5,337 nt of DNA from an uncultured Collinsella sp. (lineage in GTDB: Bacteria; Actinomycetota; Coriobacteriia; Coriobacteriales; Coriobacteriaceae): positions 1 to 5,337 of the forward strand of contig CABUWR010000106.1 of NCBI GenBank assembly GCA_902495265.1, written 5' to 3'. Positions 1 through 5,337 of the stretch are shown here, one piece after another; within the stretch, counting starts at the first letter, position 1, and every line of letters starts with the position of its first letter. The position numbers and the translations under genes are program-made. Below the pieces are notes generated by a model. The model was given only the letters and a program-made list of their open reading frames with translations, was not told where the DNA came from and ran no database searches.

Positions 1-1922
1 ACCTCATCGAGCTCGACATGAGCGCGCTGGTCGCCGGCGCCAAGTACCGCGGCGAGTTTGAGGACCGCTTAAAGGCCGTGCTCAAGGAAGTACAGAAGTC
101 CGAAGGCAAGGTCATCCTGTTCATCGATGAGCTCCACACCATCGTGGGCGCGGGTGCCACTGAGGGCTCCATGGACGCCGGCAACATCCTCAAGCCAGCG
201 CTCGCCCGTGGCGACTTGCACGCGATCGGCGCGACTACGCTCGACGAATACCGCAAGTACATCGAGAAGGACGCGGCGCTCGCGCGTCGTTTCCAGACTG
301 TGATGGTCTCCGAGCCTACCGTCGAGGACACCATCTCGATCCTGCGTGGCCTCAAGGAGAAGTACGAGATCTTCCACGGCGTACACATCACCGATAGCGC
401 GCTCGTGGCGGCTGCCGACCTCTCCGATCGCTACATCGCCGACCGTTTCCTGCCCGACAAGGCCATCGACCTGGTCGATGAGGCCGCAAGCCGCCTGCGC
501 ATGGAGCTCGACAGCATGCCGGTTGAGATCGACGCCACCACGCGTCAGCTCACCCAGCTGCAGATCGAGGAGCAGGCGCTCATGAAGGAGACCGATGACG
601 CCTCCAAGGAGCGTCTGGAGGCCCTGCGTCAGGAGATCGCCGAGGTCCAGGAAAAGCTCAACGTGCAAAAGGCCGGCTGGCTCAACCAGAAGAACGCCAT
701 TGACCACGTGCAGGAGCTTAAGAGCCAGCTTGACGAGGCCAAGAGCGAAGAGGAGCGCGCGACGCGCAACGGCGACCTGGGCCGTGCGTCCGAGCTGCGC
801 TACTCCGTGATTCCGGGCCTGCAGCAGCAGATTCAGGATTCCGAGGCCGCGCTCGAGGCACAAAAGCAGCAGGACGGCGAGGGCCTCAACGAGCAGGTGA
901 CCTCCGATGAGATCGCCGAGGTCGTGAGCGCCTGGACCGGCGTGCCTGTGTCCAAGATGATGCAGGGCGAGCTCGACAAGCTGAAGGGCTTGGAGGGCGA
1001 GCTGCATAAGCGCGTCATCGGCCAGGATGAGGCGGTCTCCGCTGTGGCCGCGGCCGTGCGCCGCAGCCGTGCGGGTCTCTCCGATCCGGACAAGCCCATC
1101 GGCAGCTTCTTCTTCCTGGGCCCCACCGGCGTGGGCAAGACCGAGCTCGCCAAGGCGCTTGCTGAGTGCCTGTTCGACGACGAGCGCGCACTCGTGCGTA
1201 TCGACATGTCCGAGTACATGGAGAAGTTCAGCGTCCAGCGTCTGATTGGTGCGCCCCCGGGATACGTGGGTTACGACGAGGGCGGCCAGCTCACCGAGGC
1301 CGTGCGTCGTCGTCCGTACTCCGTGATCTTGCTCGACGAGATGGAGAAGGCTCATCCGGATGTCTTTAACGTGCTGTTGCAGGTGCTCGACGACGGCCGT
1401 CTGACCGATGGCCAGGGTCGCCAGGTGTCCTTCAAGAACACGATTATCATCATGACGTCCAACGTGGGCTCCAAGGCCATCGCCGATCTGTCCGGCAAGG
1501 ACGAGGAGGAGATGCGCCATCAGGTCGACGCCGCCATGGCTCAGACCTTCCGCCCCGAGTTCCTCAACCGTATCGACGATATCGTGGTGTTCCATCCGCT
1601 CGGCATGGCGCAGATTGAGAAGATCGTCGACATCCAGCTTGCCGACGTCCGCGCACGCCTGGCCAAGGAGCGCATGACGCTTGCCATCACCCCGGCGGCC
1701 AAGCAGATGCTCGCCGTGGGCGGCCTGGACCCCGTGTTCGGTGCCCGTCCGCTCAAGCGTCTGGTCCAGCGCGAGGTCGTGGACGCCATCGCCGCCGCCA
1801 TCATCGACGGCACGGTGCGCGAGGGCGATCAGGTGACGGTCGATGTCGACAAGGACGGCGGCTTTACCGTCGTGTGCGACAACACGCCGGCGGCCACCTA
1901 CGAGGTCCCCGACGCCGAGTAG
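1..1922 (+). CDS. clpB: ATP-dependent chaperone ClpB (Hsp100 disaggregase), N-terminus cut by window edge
   Basis: ClpB is a hexameric cytoplasmic AAA+ machine that works with DnaK to pull polypeptides out of aggregates. The reading frame is open from base 3, so the Clp N-domain and the first Walker A lie outside the window. Residues below count from the internal Met at 18. Visible parts in order are: NBD1 pore loop GAKYRGEFE (8-16, Tyr10), Walker B FIDE (35-38), GATT (71-74) and the arginine-finger pair RRF (90-92). A long coiled-coil M-domain follows at about 160-290; its full length marks ClpB rather than ClpC. NBD2 has Walker A GPTGVGKT (368-375), pore loop GYVGYDEGG (415-423), Walker B LLDE (438-441), sensor-1 Asn482, arginine finger Arg518 in FLNRID, and sensor-2 GARPLKR (575-581). 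All key residues seen are intact. The gene stops at TAG and is followed 44 bases later by a terminator, so it ends its transcript. Its promoter is not visible. Identity is very secure. Confidence 0.97.
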   Translation, partial: LIELDMSALVAGAKYRGEFEDRLKAVLKEVQKSEGKVILFIDELHTIVGAGATEGSMDAGNILKPALARGDLHAIGATTLDEYRKYIEKDAALARRFQTVMVSEPTVEDTISILRGLKEKYEIFHGVHITDSALVAAADLSDRYIADRFLPDKAIDLVDEAASRLRMELDSMPVEIDATTRQLTQLQIEEQALMKETDDASKERLEALRQEIAEVQEKLNVQKAGWLNQKNAIDHVQELKSQLDEAKSEEERATRNGDLGRASELRYSVIPGLQQQIQDSEAALEAQKQQDGEGLNEQVTSDEIAEVVSAWTGVPVSKMMQGELDKLKGLEGELHKRVIGQDEAVSAVAAAVRRSRAGLSDPDKPIGSFFFLGPTGVGKTELAKALAECLFDDERALVRIDMSEYMEKFSVQRLIGAPPGYVGYDEGGQLTEAVRRRPYSVILLDEMEKAHPDVFNVLLQVLDDGRLTDGQGRQVSFKNTIIIMTSNVGSKAIADLSGKDEEEMRHQVDAAMAQTFRPEFLNRIDDIVVFHPLGMAQIEKIVDIQLADVRARLAKERMTLAITPAAKQMLAVGGLDPVFGARPLKRLVQREVVDAIAAAIIDGTVREGDQVTVDVDKDGGFTVVCDNTPAATYEVPDAE

Positions 1923-1966
1923 ATTTTGGGCCATGCCTTAAAATCTGTCAGTCGTCTCTAAACGCC

Positions 1967-2003
1967 AAGGGCGGCGGATCCAATTGGGTCCGCCGCCCTT
2001 TTT
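1967..2003 (+). terminator. Intrinsic (Rho-independent) terminator of clpB
   Basis: A 13-bp stem pairs 1969-1981 with 1986-1998, almost all G-C with a single T-G wobble at 1979/1988. The loop is the tetranucleotide AATT (1982-1985), and five T follow (1999-2003). Two A before the stem (1967-1968) can pair with the first two T. It sits 44 bases after the clpB stop, which fits the end of that transcript and separates clpB from the small gene downstream. Confidence 0.93.
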
Positions 2004-2005
2004 CG

Positions 2006-2014
2006 TGCGACAAT
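2006..2014 (+). promoter_or_regulatory. Possible extended -10 promoter for the small gene
   Basis: TGC-GACAAT (2006-2014) resembles an extended -10 element, TGn followed by a hexamer with four of six matches to TATAAT. It lies just after the clpB terminator and would start transcription near 2021, about 35 bases before the ATG at 2056. The matching -35 region would fall inside the terminator stem and shows no good hexamer. The call rests on position and a partial motif only. Confidence 0.3.
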
Positions 2015-2055
2015 CGATGATGTTGAACACGATTGCATGGCAAGGAGATATGCAG

Positions 2056-2250
2056 ATGAAAGACGAGATCAAGACAAGCGCGCCGGCGACCGATGCCGCA
2101 CCCGCCGCACCCAAGCCTGCGCCTAAGCCGGCGCCCAAGCCGCGCGACCCCTACATCCGTGCCGAGAACGAGGACGACGACGGCTACGATCCCTACAGCG
2201 ATCGCCGCCCCGAGCGCGAGCCAATGTTCGAAGCCGACCCGTGGCGCTAA
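2056..2250 (+). CDS. Small Pro/Ala/Lys-rich and acidic protein, 64 residues, function unknown
   Basis: I do not recognise this protein. The start at 2056 is chosen because AAGGAG (2042-2047) lies 8 bases before it. The in-frame ATG at 2050 is only 2 bases from that site, and the one at 1984 lies within the terminator hairpin. The sequence is low complexity. A polar N-terminus (MKDEIKTS) is followed by an Ala/Pro stretch and three perfect APKP repeats (residues 18-29). An acidic tract, ENEDDDGYDPYSD (37-49), and a charged tail ending in DPWR come after. The dipeptide DP followed by an aromatic residue occurs three times (DPY 31-33, DPY 45-47, DPW 61-63). There is no signal peptide, membrane segment or cysteine, so it is probably a disordered cytoplasmic protein. 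It stands alone between the clpB terminator and a large palindrome. That it is coding is supported by the Shine-Dalgarno and coherent composition, but not by homology. Confidence 0.68.
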   Translation: MKDEIKTSAPATDAAPAAPKPAPKPAPKPRDPYIRAENEDDDGYDPYSDRRPEREPMFEADPWR

Positions 2251-2274
2251 GTGCCACCCAAAAGGCCACCAATA

Positions 2275-2341
2275 AGTTGCGGTGAAATAGGGACTGTTTT
2301 GCGGTTTGAACAGCAAAAACAGTCCCTATTTCACCGCAACT
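2275..2341. repeat. Long perfect palindrome (26-bp arms, 15-base loop), probably a dispersed REP/MITE-like element
   Basis: The left arm 2275-2300 is the exact reverse complement of the right arm 2316-2341; the core of the right arm reads ACAGTCCCTATTTCACCGCA. The 15-base centre can add a two-base GC pairing. Beyond the arms, CCAA (2269-2272) and TTGG (2345-2348) could extend the stem after an internal loop. No T-run follows on either strand, so it is not a standard intrinsic terminator, although in RNA it would fold very stably and might protect or end the small gene's transcript. The TAGGGACTGT / ACAGTCCCTA core resembles dispersed palindromes that I recall from other bacterial genomes, some near REP-associated transposases. 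That resemblance is from memory, and no second copy lies in this window. Confidence 0.8.
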
Positions 2342-2375
2342 GCGTTGGGGATTGTTCTACAGGGGGAGGGTAGTC

Positions 2376-2408
2376 AAAAAAGCCCCGTCCCAAATTGACT
2401 GCTCGGGG
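2376..2408 (-). terminator. Weak leftward terminator-like hairpin with no upstream gene
   Basis: Read on the minus strand, CCCCG (2408-2404) pairs with CGGGG (2387-2383) around a 16-base loop, followed by C and six T (2381-2376). The stem is only 5 bp. No minus-strand gene lies to its right, because the next gene is the plus-strand ATPase. It may be a remnant of something lost, the end of an old insertion, or chance. Confidence 0.25.
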
Positions 2409-2475
2409 AGTCGCATTCGAGCTCGGTTGTCCTCTTAGCCACTCGATATCCTTCGGAGCAATAACGGTGATAAAA

Positions 2476-2495
2476 CTTGCTTAAGTGCTAATCAA
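2476..2495 (+). promoter_or_regulatory. Operator-like element, copy 1 (CTTGCT-N7-TAATCAA)
   Basis: CTTGCT (2476-2481), seven bases, then TAATCAA (2489-2495). This is the farthest copy from the ATPase gene and starts exactly 32 bp before copy 2 in the same orientation, about three helical turns. Its spacer differs from the other two, so what is conserved is two outer blocks with fixed spacing. That is the usual pattern for a protein-binding site. Confidence 0.6.
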
Positions 2496-2507
2496 ACTAC
2501 ACACAAT

Positions 2508-2527
2508 CTTGCTCTCTAATTAATCAA
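2508..2527 (+). promoter_or_regulatory. Operator-like element, copy 2 (CTTGCT-N7-TAATCAA)
   Basis: CTTGCT (2508-2513), spacer CTCTAAT, then TAATCAA (2521-2527). It covers the position expected for the -35 region of the TATAAT promoter at 2535. A protein bound here would therefore either block polymerase or stand in for the poor -35 hexamer. Its spacer agrees with that of copy 3 at five of seven bases. Confidence 0.65.
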
Positions 2528-2540
2528 GAATCAGTATAAT
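2509..2540 (+). promoter_or_regulatory. Promoter of the ATPase gene: perfect -10 TATAAT with a poor -35
   Basis: TATAAT at 2535-2540 is a perfect sigma-70-type -10 box, 32 bases before the ATG at 2573, giving a start near 2547 and a leader of roughly 26 bases. At the standard 17-base spacing the -35 hexamer is CTCTCT, a poor match. The nearest TTG-containing hexamer, TTGCTC (2509-2514), is 20 bases away, which is too long. A strong -10, a weak -35 and flanking repeats suggest a regulated promoter. Confidence 0.65.
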
Positions 2541-2541
2541 G

Positions 2542-2561
2542 TTGATTAGCTAGAGAGCAAG
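2542..2561 (-). promoter_or_regulatory. Operator-like element, copy 3, inverted (CTTGCT-N7-TAATCAA on the minus strand)
   Basis: On the plus strand it reads TTGATTA (2542-2548), seven bases, AGCAAG (2556-2561). It lies between the -10 box and the ribosome binding site, over the expected transcription start. It faces copy 2, and the TAATCAA blocks of the two copies are centred 21 bp apart, about two helical turns, which suits a symmetric protein dimer or tetramer. The same block also makes GCTAATCAA of copy 1 (2487-2495) an exact reverse complement of 2542-2550. Confidence 0.65.
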
Positions 2562-2564
2562 ATT

Positions 2565-2568
2565 GGAG
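2565..2568 (+). promoter_or_regulatory. Shine-Dalgarno of the ATPase gene, unusually close to the ATG
   Basis: GGAG at 2565-2568 is separated from the ATG at 2573 by only four bases, shorter than usual. No other Met codon occurs until residue 60, after the Walker A, so this start stands. The first G of the site is the last base of the large inverted repeat, so a read-through hairpin could hinder ribosome access. Confidence 0.7.
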
Positions 2569-2572
2569 AATC

Positions 2573-3925
2573 ATGGCATTCAACGACTTGATCGCCCAGA
2601 AAATAAAGGACTTTGAACAGCAGGGGGTTCCGCAGGTCTTTGAGCGAGACCTTGATCTGGGAAACCCACAGGAGCCAAAGCGCGACAACATCGTAAATGT
2701 GGTTGTGGGGGCCCGCCGTTGTGGAAAGACGTATCGCCTGTATCAGGAGATGCAGCGGCTTCAGGGCCGGGGCGTCGAGGTTGACCGGATGCTTTACTTT
2801 AATTTTGAGGACGAGCGCTTGCGCCCGTATGAGTCATCGCTGCTGGCGGACGTGCTCGACACGTTCTATGCGCTGTATCCTGCTGCTCGAACCGAGGGCG
2901 CTTACATTTTCTTTGACGAGATCCAGGAAATTCCCGAATGGGGTGCGTTTCTGCGGCGTGTAGTCGATACGGAGAAAGCGACCGTCTATGTGACGGGATC
3001 TTCTTCTAAGATGCTGTCCTCAGAGCTTAAGAGCGAGTTCAGGGGTCGTTCTCTTATACGGGAGCTTTTTCCGTTGAGTTTTTCGGAATACGTTCGATAT
3101 AAGACGGGGAACGTTTTCGAGCCAGATGCGACCTTTTCCCCAAGCGATGCAGCGCTGCTTCGACATCATCTGATCGGATATCTTGAACGAGGGGGATTCA
3201 TCGCGACGCTTGAGCAGACGCCCGCAGACGCGATTCAGCTGCTACAGGAATATGCTTCGCGAACGGTCGCTATGGACGTCATTGAGCGTTACGACGTCAA
3301 GAACCCTCGCCTGGCATCGCTGTTCTTGACGCGGTGTATGGCATCTTCGGGACGAGAGCTGTCAGTGAACAAAGTGTACAACGAGTTCAAGAGCAGACAG
3401 ATACCCGTCAGTCGTAATTCGCTCAGCGATTTACTTGAGTATTATGAGGATGCCTACCTGTTATTTTCTGTGCCGGAGTTCACGCGTTCATTGGCAAATA
3501 ACATGCGGTCTGCGTCTAAGGTCTACGCTGTCGACCCTGCGATGTTTGGAGCATTCTCTCCCGCATCAGCATTGGATCAGGGCCAGAGGCTCGAGACCGC
3601 AGTGTTCAATGCGCTAAGAAGAAGGACTCCCGCGGTGAGGATCGGATCGGTCTGCCGCCTGCTGATCAAAGAGAAGAGCAAAAGCCATGAGGTGGACTTT
3701 GTGGCTGGGGACGCACTTCTCATGCGGGCTTATAGCCTGATTCAGGTGAGTGTGGATATGGCAAGTGAGAAAACGCGCGAGCGCGAAATTGCCGCGCTTG
3801 ATGCCTCGATGGCCCAGTTCGATCTTGGCGAGTCGGCAATCGTTACCATGGATGAGCAGGCCGATATTCCATGCGAACACGGTGTGGTACACGTTGTGCC
3901 CGCATGGAAGTGGCTCCTTGCCTAA
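2573..3925 (+). CDS. AAA_14 / DUF4143 family ATP-binding protein, 450 residues
   Basis: This is a complete member of the large but poorly understood prokaryotic family with an N-terminal AAA_14 ATPase domain and a C-terminal DUF4143 domain. The Walker A is GARRCGKT (46-53), the Walker B is IFFDEIQEIPEW (112-123, Asp115-Glu116), and a sensor-like TGSSSKMLSSE lies at 141-151, followed by the family-typical RGRS and LFPLSFSEY (158-173). A helical middle region (about 195-300) leads to the DUF4143 part, with ETAVFNALRRR (340-350), HEVDFVAGD (372-380) and LIQVSVDMASEKTRERE (389-405). DUF4143 resembles a PD-(D/E)XK nuclease fold, but the usual E-x-K here reads QVS. ATP binding and hydrolysis are probable; nuclease activity is doubtful. 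No membrane segment or signal peptide is seen, so it should be cytoplasmic. The gene stands alone under its own elaborate promoter. GC is lower than in clpB, and it uses AGA/AGG six times (Arg 157, 275, 349-351, 356) and ATA at Ile162 and Ile277, which suggests acquisition by transfer. The cellular role is unknown. Confidence 0.93.
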   Translation: MAFNDLIAQKIKDFEQQGVPQVFERDLDLGNPQEPKRDNIVNVVVGARRCGKTYRLYQEMQRLQGRGVEVDRMLYFNFEDERLRPYESSLLADVLDTFYALYPAARTEGAYIFFDEIQEIPEWGAFLRRVVDTEKATVYVTGSSSKMLSSELKSEFRGRSLIRELFPLSFSEYVRYKTGNVFEPDATFSPSDAALLRHHLIGYLERGGFIATLEQTPADAIQLLQEYASRTVAMDVIERYDVKNPRLASLFLTRCMASSGRELSVNKVYNEFKSRQIPVSRNSLSDLLEYYEDAYLLFSVPEFTRSLANNMRSASKVYAVDPAMFGAFSPASALDQGQRLETAVFNALRRRTPAVRIGSVCRLLIKEKSKSHEVDFVAGDALLMRAYSLIQVSVDMASEKTREREIAALDASMAQFDLGESAIVTMDEQADIPCEHGVVHVVPAWKWLLA

Positions 3926-3941
3926 TCATCTATGGGCCTGT

Positions 3942-3963
3942 GGGGTCAGGACCTCCTGGCCCC
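3942..3963 (+). terminator. Hairpin after the ATPase gene, possible weak terminator between convergent genes
   Basis: GGGGTCAGG (3942-3950) pairs with CCTGGCCCC (3955-3963) through nine pairs, including one T-G wobble, around the loop ACCT. It lies 16 bases after the ATPase stop. Only TT follows on the plus strand, and there is no T-run on the minus strand, so an efficient intrinsic terminator is doubtful on either side. It is the only strong structure in the 73-base gap between the two converging genes. Confidence 0.5.
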
Positions 3964-3998
3964 TTCATCACGGTTGGGGAGCACCATGATGCGCCCGG

Positions 3999-5337
3999 CT
4001 AGTCCTGGGCTTTGATACTCGGCAGGAGAATCTGGGCGAGGTAGTCGGTCTCGAGTTTGGTCGCGGCGTCAGCCTTGCCGTCTTTGCCGACCAGCACGTT
4101 CTTGATCTGGCTATAGGTGTAGCGGTTGCCGGTCGTGAGCTCGACAAGCTCAATCGCCGTATCCATGGGGTAGGTCGACACAGGGTCCTGCGTGCGTCCG
4201 TTGATGGTCTGGGGCACCACGTACGGATAGACGGGGCCGCTGGCGTAGACGGTGTAGCCGTTGCCTAGGCTGACCGTGCCCAAAACCGTATCGCCGTCGT
4301 CGGGCGTAAAGGTCTCGCCGTCGCGCACCGCGACGAGCGTCACGAGCGGTGTGTTGGTGTCGCCGTCCAGATAAATGCACAGCGTGCTGCCGTTTTGCCA
4401 AGTCGCGACTTTGCCGTACCACTCAACGGGAATATCGAGCTGATACAGGTCCGTTGCCTTATGTCGAGCATCGGCGTCGCGGGCCGCCTGTGCCTCGCGG
4501 GAGCTCACGGCGTTGACGGCGGCGTCACGGCGCGCGGTTGCCGCCTGCTGGAGCACCTTTGCGACCGCGGCGGAGTTCACCCCGCCTTCCTCGGCATACT
4601 TGGCGGCGGCATCGATCTGGTCGTCAGTCACTGTGTCGGCCGAAGGCACCTTGAGCTTAAAGGTGGCCTGGGCACTCAAATCCTGCCCGTCGCTCTTTAT
4701 GCTGACCTGCGCCTTGGTGGTCGGCACGGTGTAAATGGTGCCGTCGGCTGCGATGGGGGACCCAGCGATGGAGAGCGTATAGTCACCGGGCAGCAGCTTG
4801 ATGCCGCGACCATGCTCGTCAACGTAGAGCGTCTCGCTCACAGAAGAACCGTCGGAATCCTGGCCGCTCACCTGCACGGGAATCTTGGAGCCAGTTGAGC
4901 AGTCGAGGCCCGCGGCATGCACGCCAATCTGCACCGACATCATTGTGTGCGCATTGGCGGCGGCAACGGCGGCCTGCTCTTGCTGATATCCGTTCCAGGC
5001 AGCATAGCCTGCGCCGCCGGCGACGAGCGCGACGGCCACAACGCCGGCAACCATCAGGTTGCGGCGCTTGGGCGGCATCTTACGATGACGAACCTCGGCT
5101 TCGCGTGCCGAAGGGACGGACGGTAGGGGAATATCGCCCATGGCGATGGTCTCGTCCACGGCAGGCGCGGAGCCCAGGCCGGGAAGCTCGCGGGTCAGCG
5201 AATCTTCGGCCGGTAAGCTGTCGAGCAAGATGGTTTCCTCGCTCGTGTCGGATTCGGGCTGGTCGTCGGCCTCGCATTCGGATTCCTCGTGCCCCGCCTC
5301 GTCTTCGGTGGGCGCGGCGCCATCGTCTTTTGCATCC
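3999..5337 (-). CDS. Single-pass membrane protein with acidic cytoplasmic tail and large extracytoplasmic region; N-terminus cut by window edge
   Basis: The minus-strand frame stays open to the right edge, so the TTG at 5228 is internal rather than the start; 445 residues are visible (numbered from the edge). Residues 1-85 are strongly acidic and Pro-rich. A basic patch, RHRKMPPKRR, leads into one hydrophobic segment (about 93-114, NLMVAGVVAVALVAGGAGYAAW), so by the positive-inside rule the N-terminus is cytoplasmic and the rest outside. Outside are a beta-rich region (about 133-231) with LLPGDYTLSIAGSPIAADGTIYTVP, perhaps Ig-like or transthyretin-like, an Ala-rich helical linker (about 236-298), and a C-terminal domain beginning LDIPVEWYGKV. 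This last phrasing recalls surface proteins of Coriobacteriia, which is memory and not a search result. Two cysteines outside (146 and 320) could form a disulfide. The missing start may carry a zinc ribbon or other cytoplasmic module, which cannot be seen. No enzyme motif is apparent; a role in cell-envelope sensing or binding is a guess. Confidence 0.85.
   Translation of the reverse strand, partial: DAKDDGAAPTEDEAGHEESECEADDQPESDTSEETILLDSLPAEDSLTRELPGLGSAPAVDETIAMGDIPLPSVPSAREAEVRHRKMPPKRRNLMVAGVVAVALVAGGAGYAAWNGYQQEQAAVAAANAHTMMSVQIGVHAAGLDCSTGSKIPVQVSGQDSDGSSVSETLYVDEHGRGIKLLPGDYTLSIAGSPIAADGTIYTVPTTKAQVSIKSDGQDLSAQATFKLKVPSADTVTDDQIDAAAKYAEEGGVNSAAVAKVLQQAATARRDAAVNAVSSREAQAARDADARHKATDLYQLDIPVEWYGKVATWQNGSTLCIYLDGDTNTPLVTLVAVRDGETFTPDDGDTVLGTVSLGNGYTVYASGPVYPYVVPQTINGRTQDPVSTYPMDTAIELVELTTGNRYTYSQIKNVLVGKDGKADAATKLETDYLAQILLPSIKAQD

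Larger units (their letters stand above)
2504..2565. repeat. Large inverted repeat enclosing the -10 box of the ATPase gene
   Basis: Positions 2504-2518 are the exact reverse complement of 2551-2565 (15 bp). After one mismatch (2519/2550) and one wobble (2520/2549), the pairing resumes for seven bases (2521-2527 with 2542-2548). The 14-base centre (2528-2541) contains TATAAT. Copies 2 and 3 of the bipartite element make up most of the arms. A transcript begun at the TATAAT box would include only the right arm. Only read-through RNA could form the hairpin, whose base ends at the first G of the ribosome binding site. Confidence 0.85.
2251..2572. other. Non-coding interval between the small gene and the ATPase gene
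   Basis: This stretch of about 320 bases carries no credible gene. From left to right it holds a long palindrome (2275-2341), a short G-rich segment (2347-2370) with no obvious role, and a weak leftward terminator-like structure (2376-2408). Positions 2409-2475 show nothing I can assign. The last hundred bases are AT-rich and hold the repeated operator-like element and the promoter of the ATPase gene. Confidence 0.85.

Noticed and set aside
69..1934. A 621-residue open frame on the minus strand across clpB
   Set aside because: It is antisense to an unmistakable clpB; long antisense frames are common in GC-rich genes. Its translation is rich in Leu, His, Gly and Val with no domain I recognise.
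1984..2055. In-frame upstream ATGs (1984 and 2050) as starts of the small protein
   Set aside because: The first lies in the clpB terminator hairpin and the second is only two bases after the Shine-Dalgarno; the ATG at 2056 has proper spacing.
1938..2316. Two minus-strand frames of 66 and 122 residues over the small gene
   Set aside because: Their Gly/Leu/Ala repeats are the mirror of the APKP repeats, they run through a terminator and a palindrome, and I saw no ribosome binding site for them.
2476..2561. The three repeated elements as a tiny CRISPR array
   Set aside because: The copies are not uniform repeats (only the outer blocks match), one is inverted, spacers are 12-14 bases, and no cas gene is present.
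2344..3980. An 8-base direct repeat GTTGGGGA at 2344-2351 and 3973-3980 flanking the ATPase, as a target-site duplication
   Set aside because: Eight bases over two searched regions of about 100 bases can match by chance, and no transposase or terminal inverted repeats adjoin it.
4395..4898. A 167-residue plus-strand frame inside the membrane protein gene
   Set aside because: It is antisense to a coherent protein with membrane segment and domain structure, and has no recognisable domain of its own.
5226..5228. TTG at 5228 as the start codon of the membrane protein
   Set aside because: The frame continues without a stop to the right edge and the extra 36 codons keep the same acidic, Pro-rich character (…SEETIL), so the start is outside the window.

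Overview
The window looks like a piece of a high-GC Gram-positive chromosome. The best guess is a gut Coriobacteriia, Collinsella-like. The signs are GC-rich codon use in clpB, a membrane-anchored surface protein with domain phrasing I associate with that class (LLPGDYTLSIAGSPIAADGT and LDIPVEWYGKV), and an AAA_14/DUF4143 ATPase of a kind frequent in gut anaerobes. The genus is inference from memory and was not tested.

Layout. Positions 1-1922 (+) hold most of clpB, the Hsp100 disaggregase, cut by the left edge, followed by a strong intrinsic terminator at 1967-2003. A 64-residue Pro/Ala-rich, then acidic, small protein follows at 2056-2250 (+) with a good Shine-Dalgarno. Positions 2251-2572 are non-coding. 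They contain a near-perfect 26-bp-arm palindrome (2275-2341), a weak terminator-like element pointing left (2376-2408), and an elaborate promoter region. A 450-residue AAA_14/DUF4143 ATPase is at 2573-3925 (+), with a hairpin after it (3942-3963). A single-pass membrane protein lies on the minus strand at 3999-5337; it converges on the ATPase gene and is open at its N-terminal end at the right edge.

How the genes relate. Nothing suggests one operon. clpB is closed off by its terminator, the small gene is probably its own unit, the ATPase has its own promoter, and the last gene runs the other way. The ATPase has lower GC and uses AGA/AGG and ATA codons that I did not see in clpB, so it looks like an acquired accessory gene set between two more typical chromosomal genes.

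The most interesting signal is in front of the ATPase. A bipartite 20-bp element, CTTGCT-N7-TAATCAA, occurs three times in 86 bp: twice direct, exactly 32 bp apart, and once inverted. The second and third copies form a large palindrome with a perfect TATAAT box at its centre. This looks like an operator cluster for an unidentified, possibly neighbour-independent, regulator. I did not find evidence for a complete new multi-gene system in the window.
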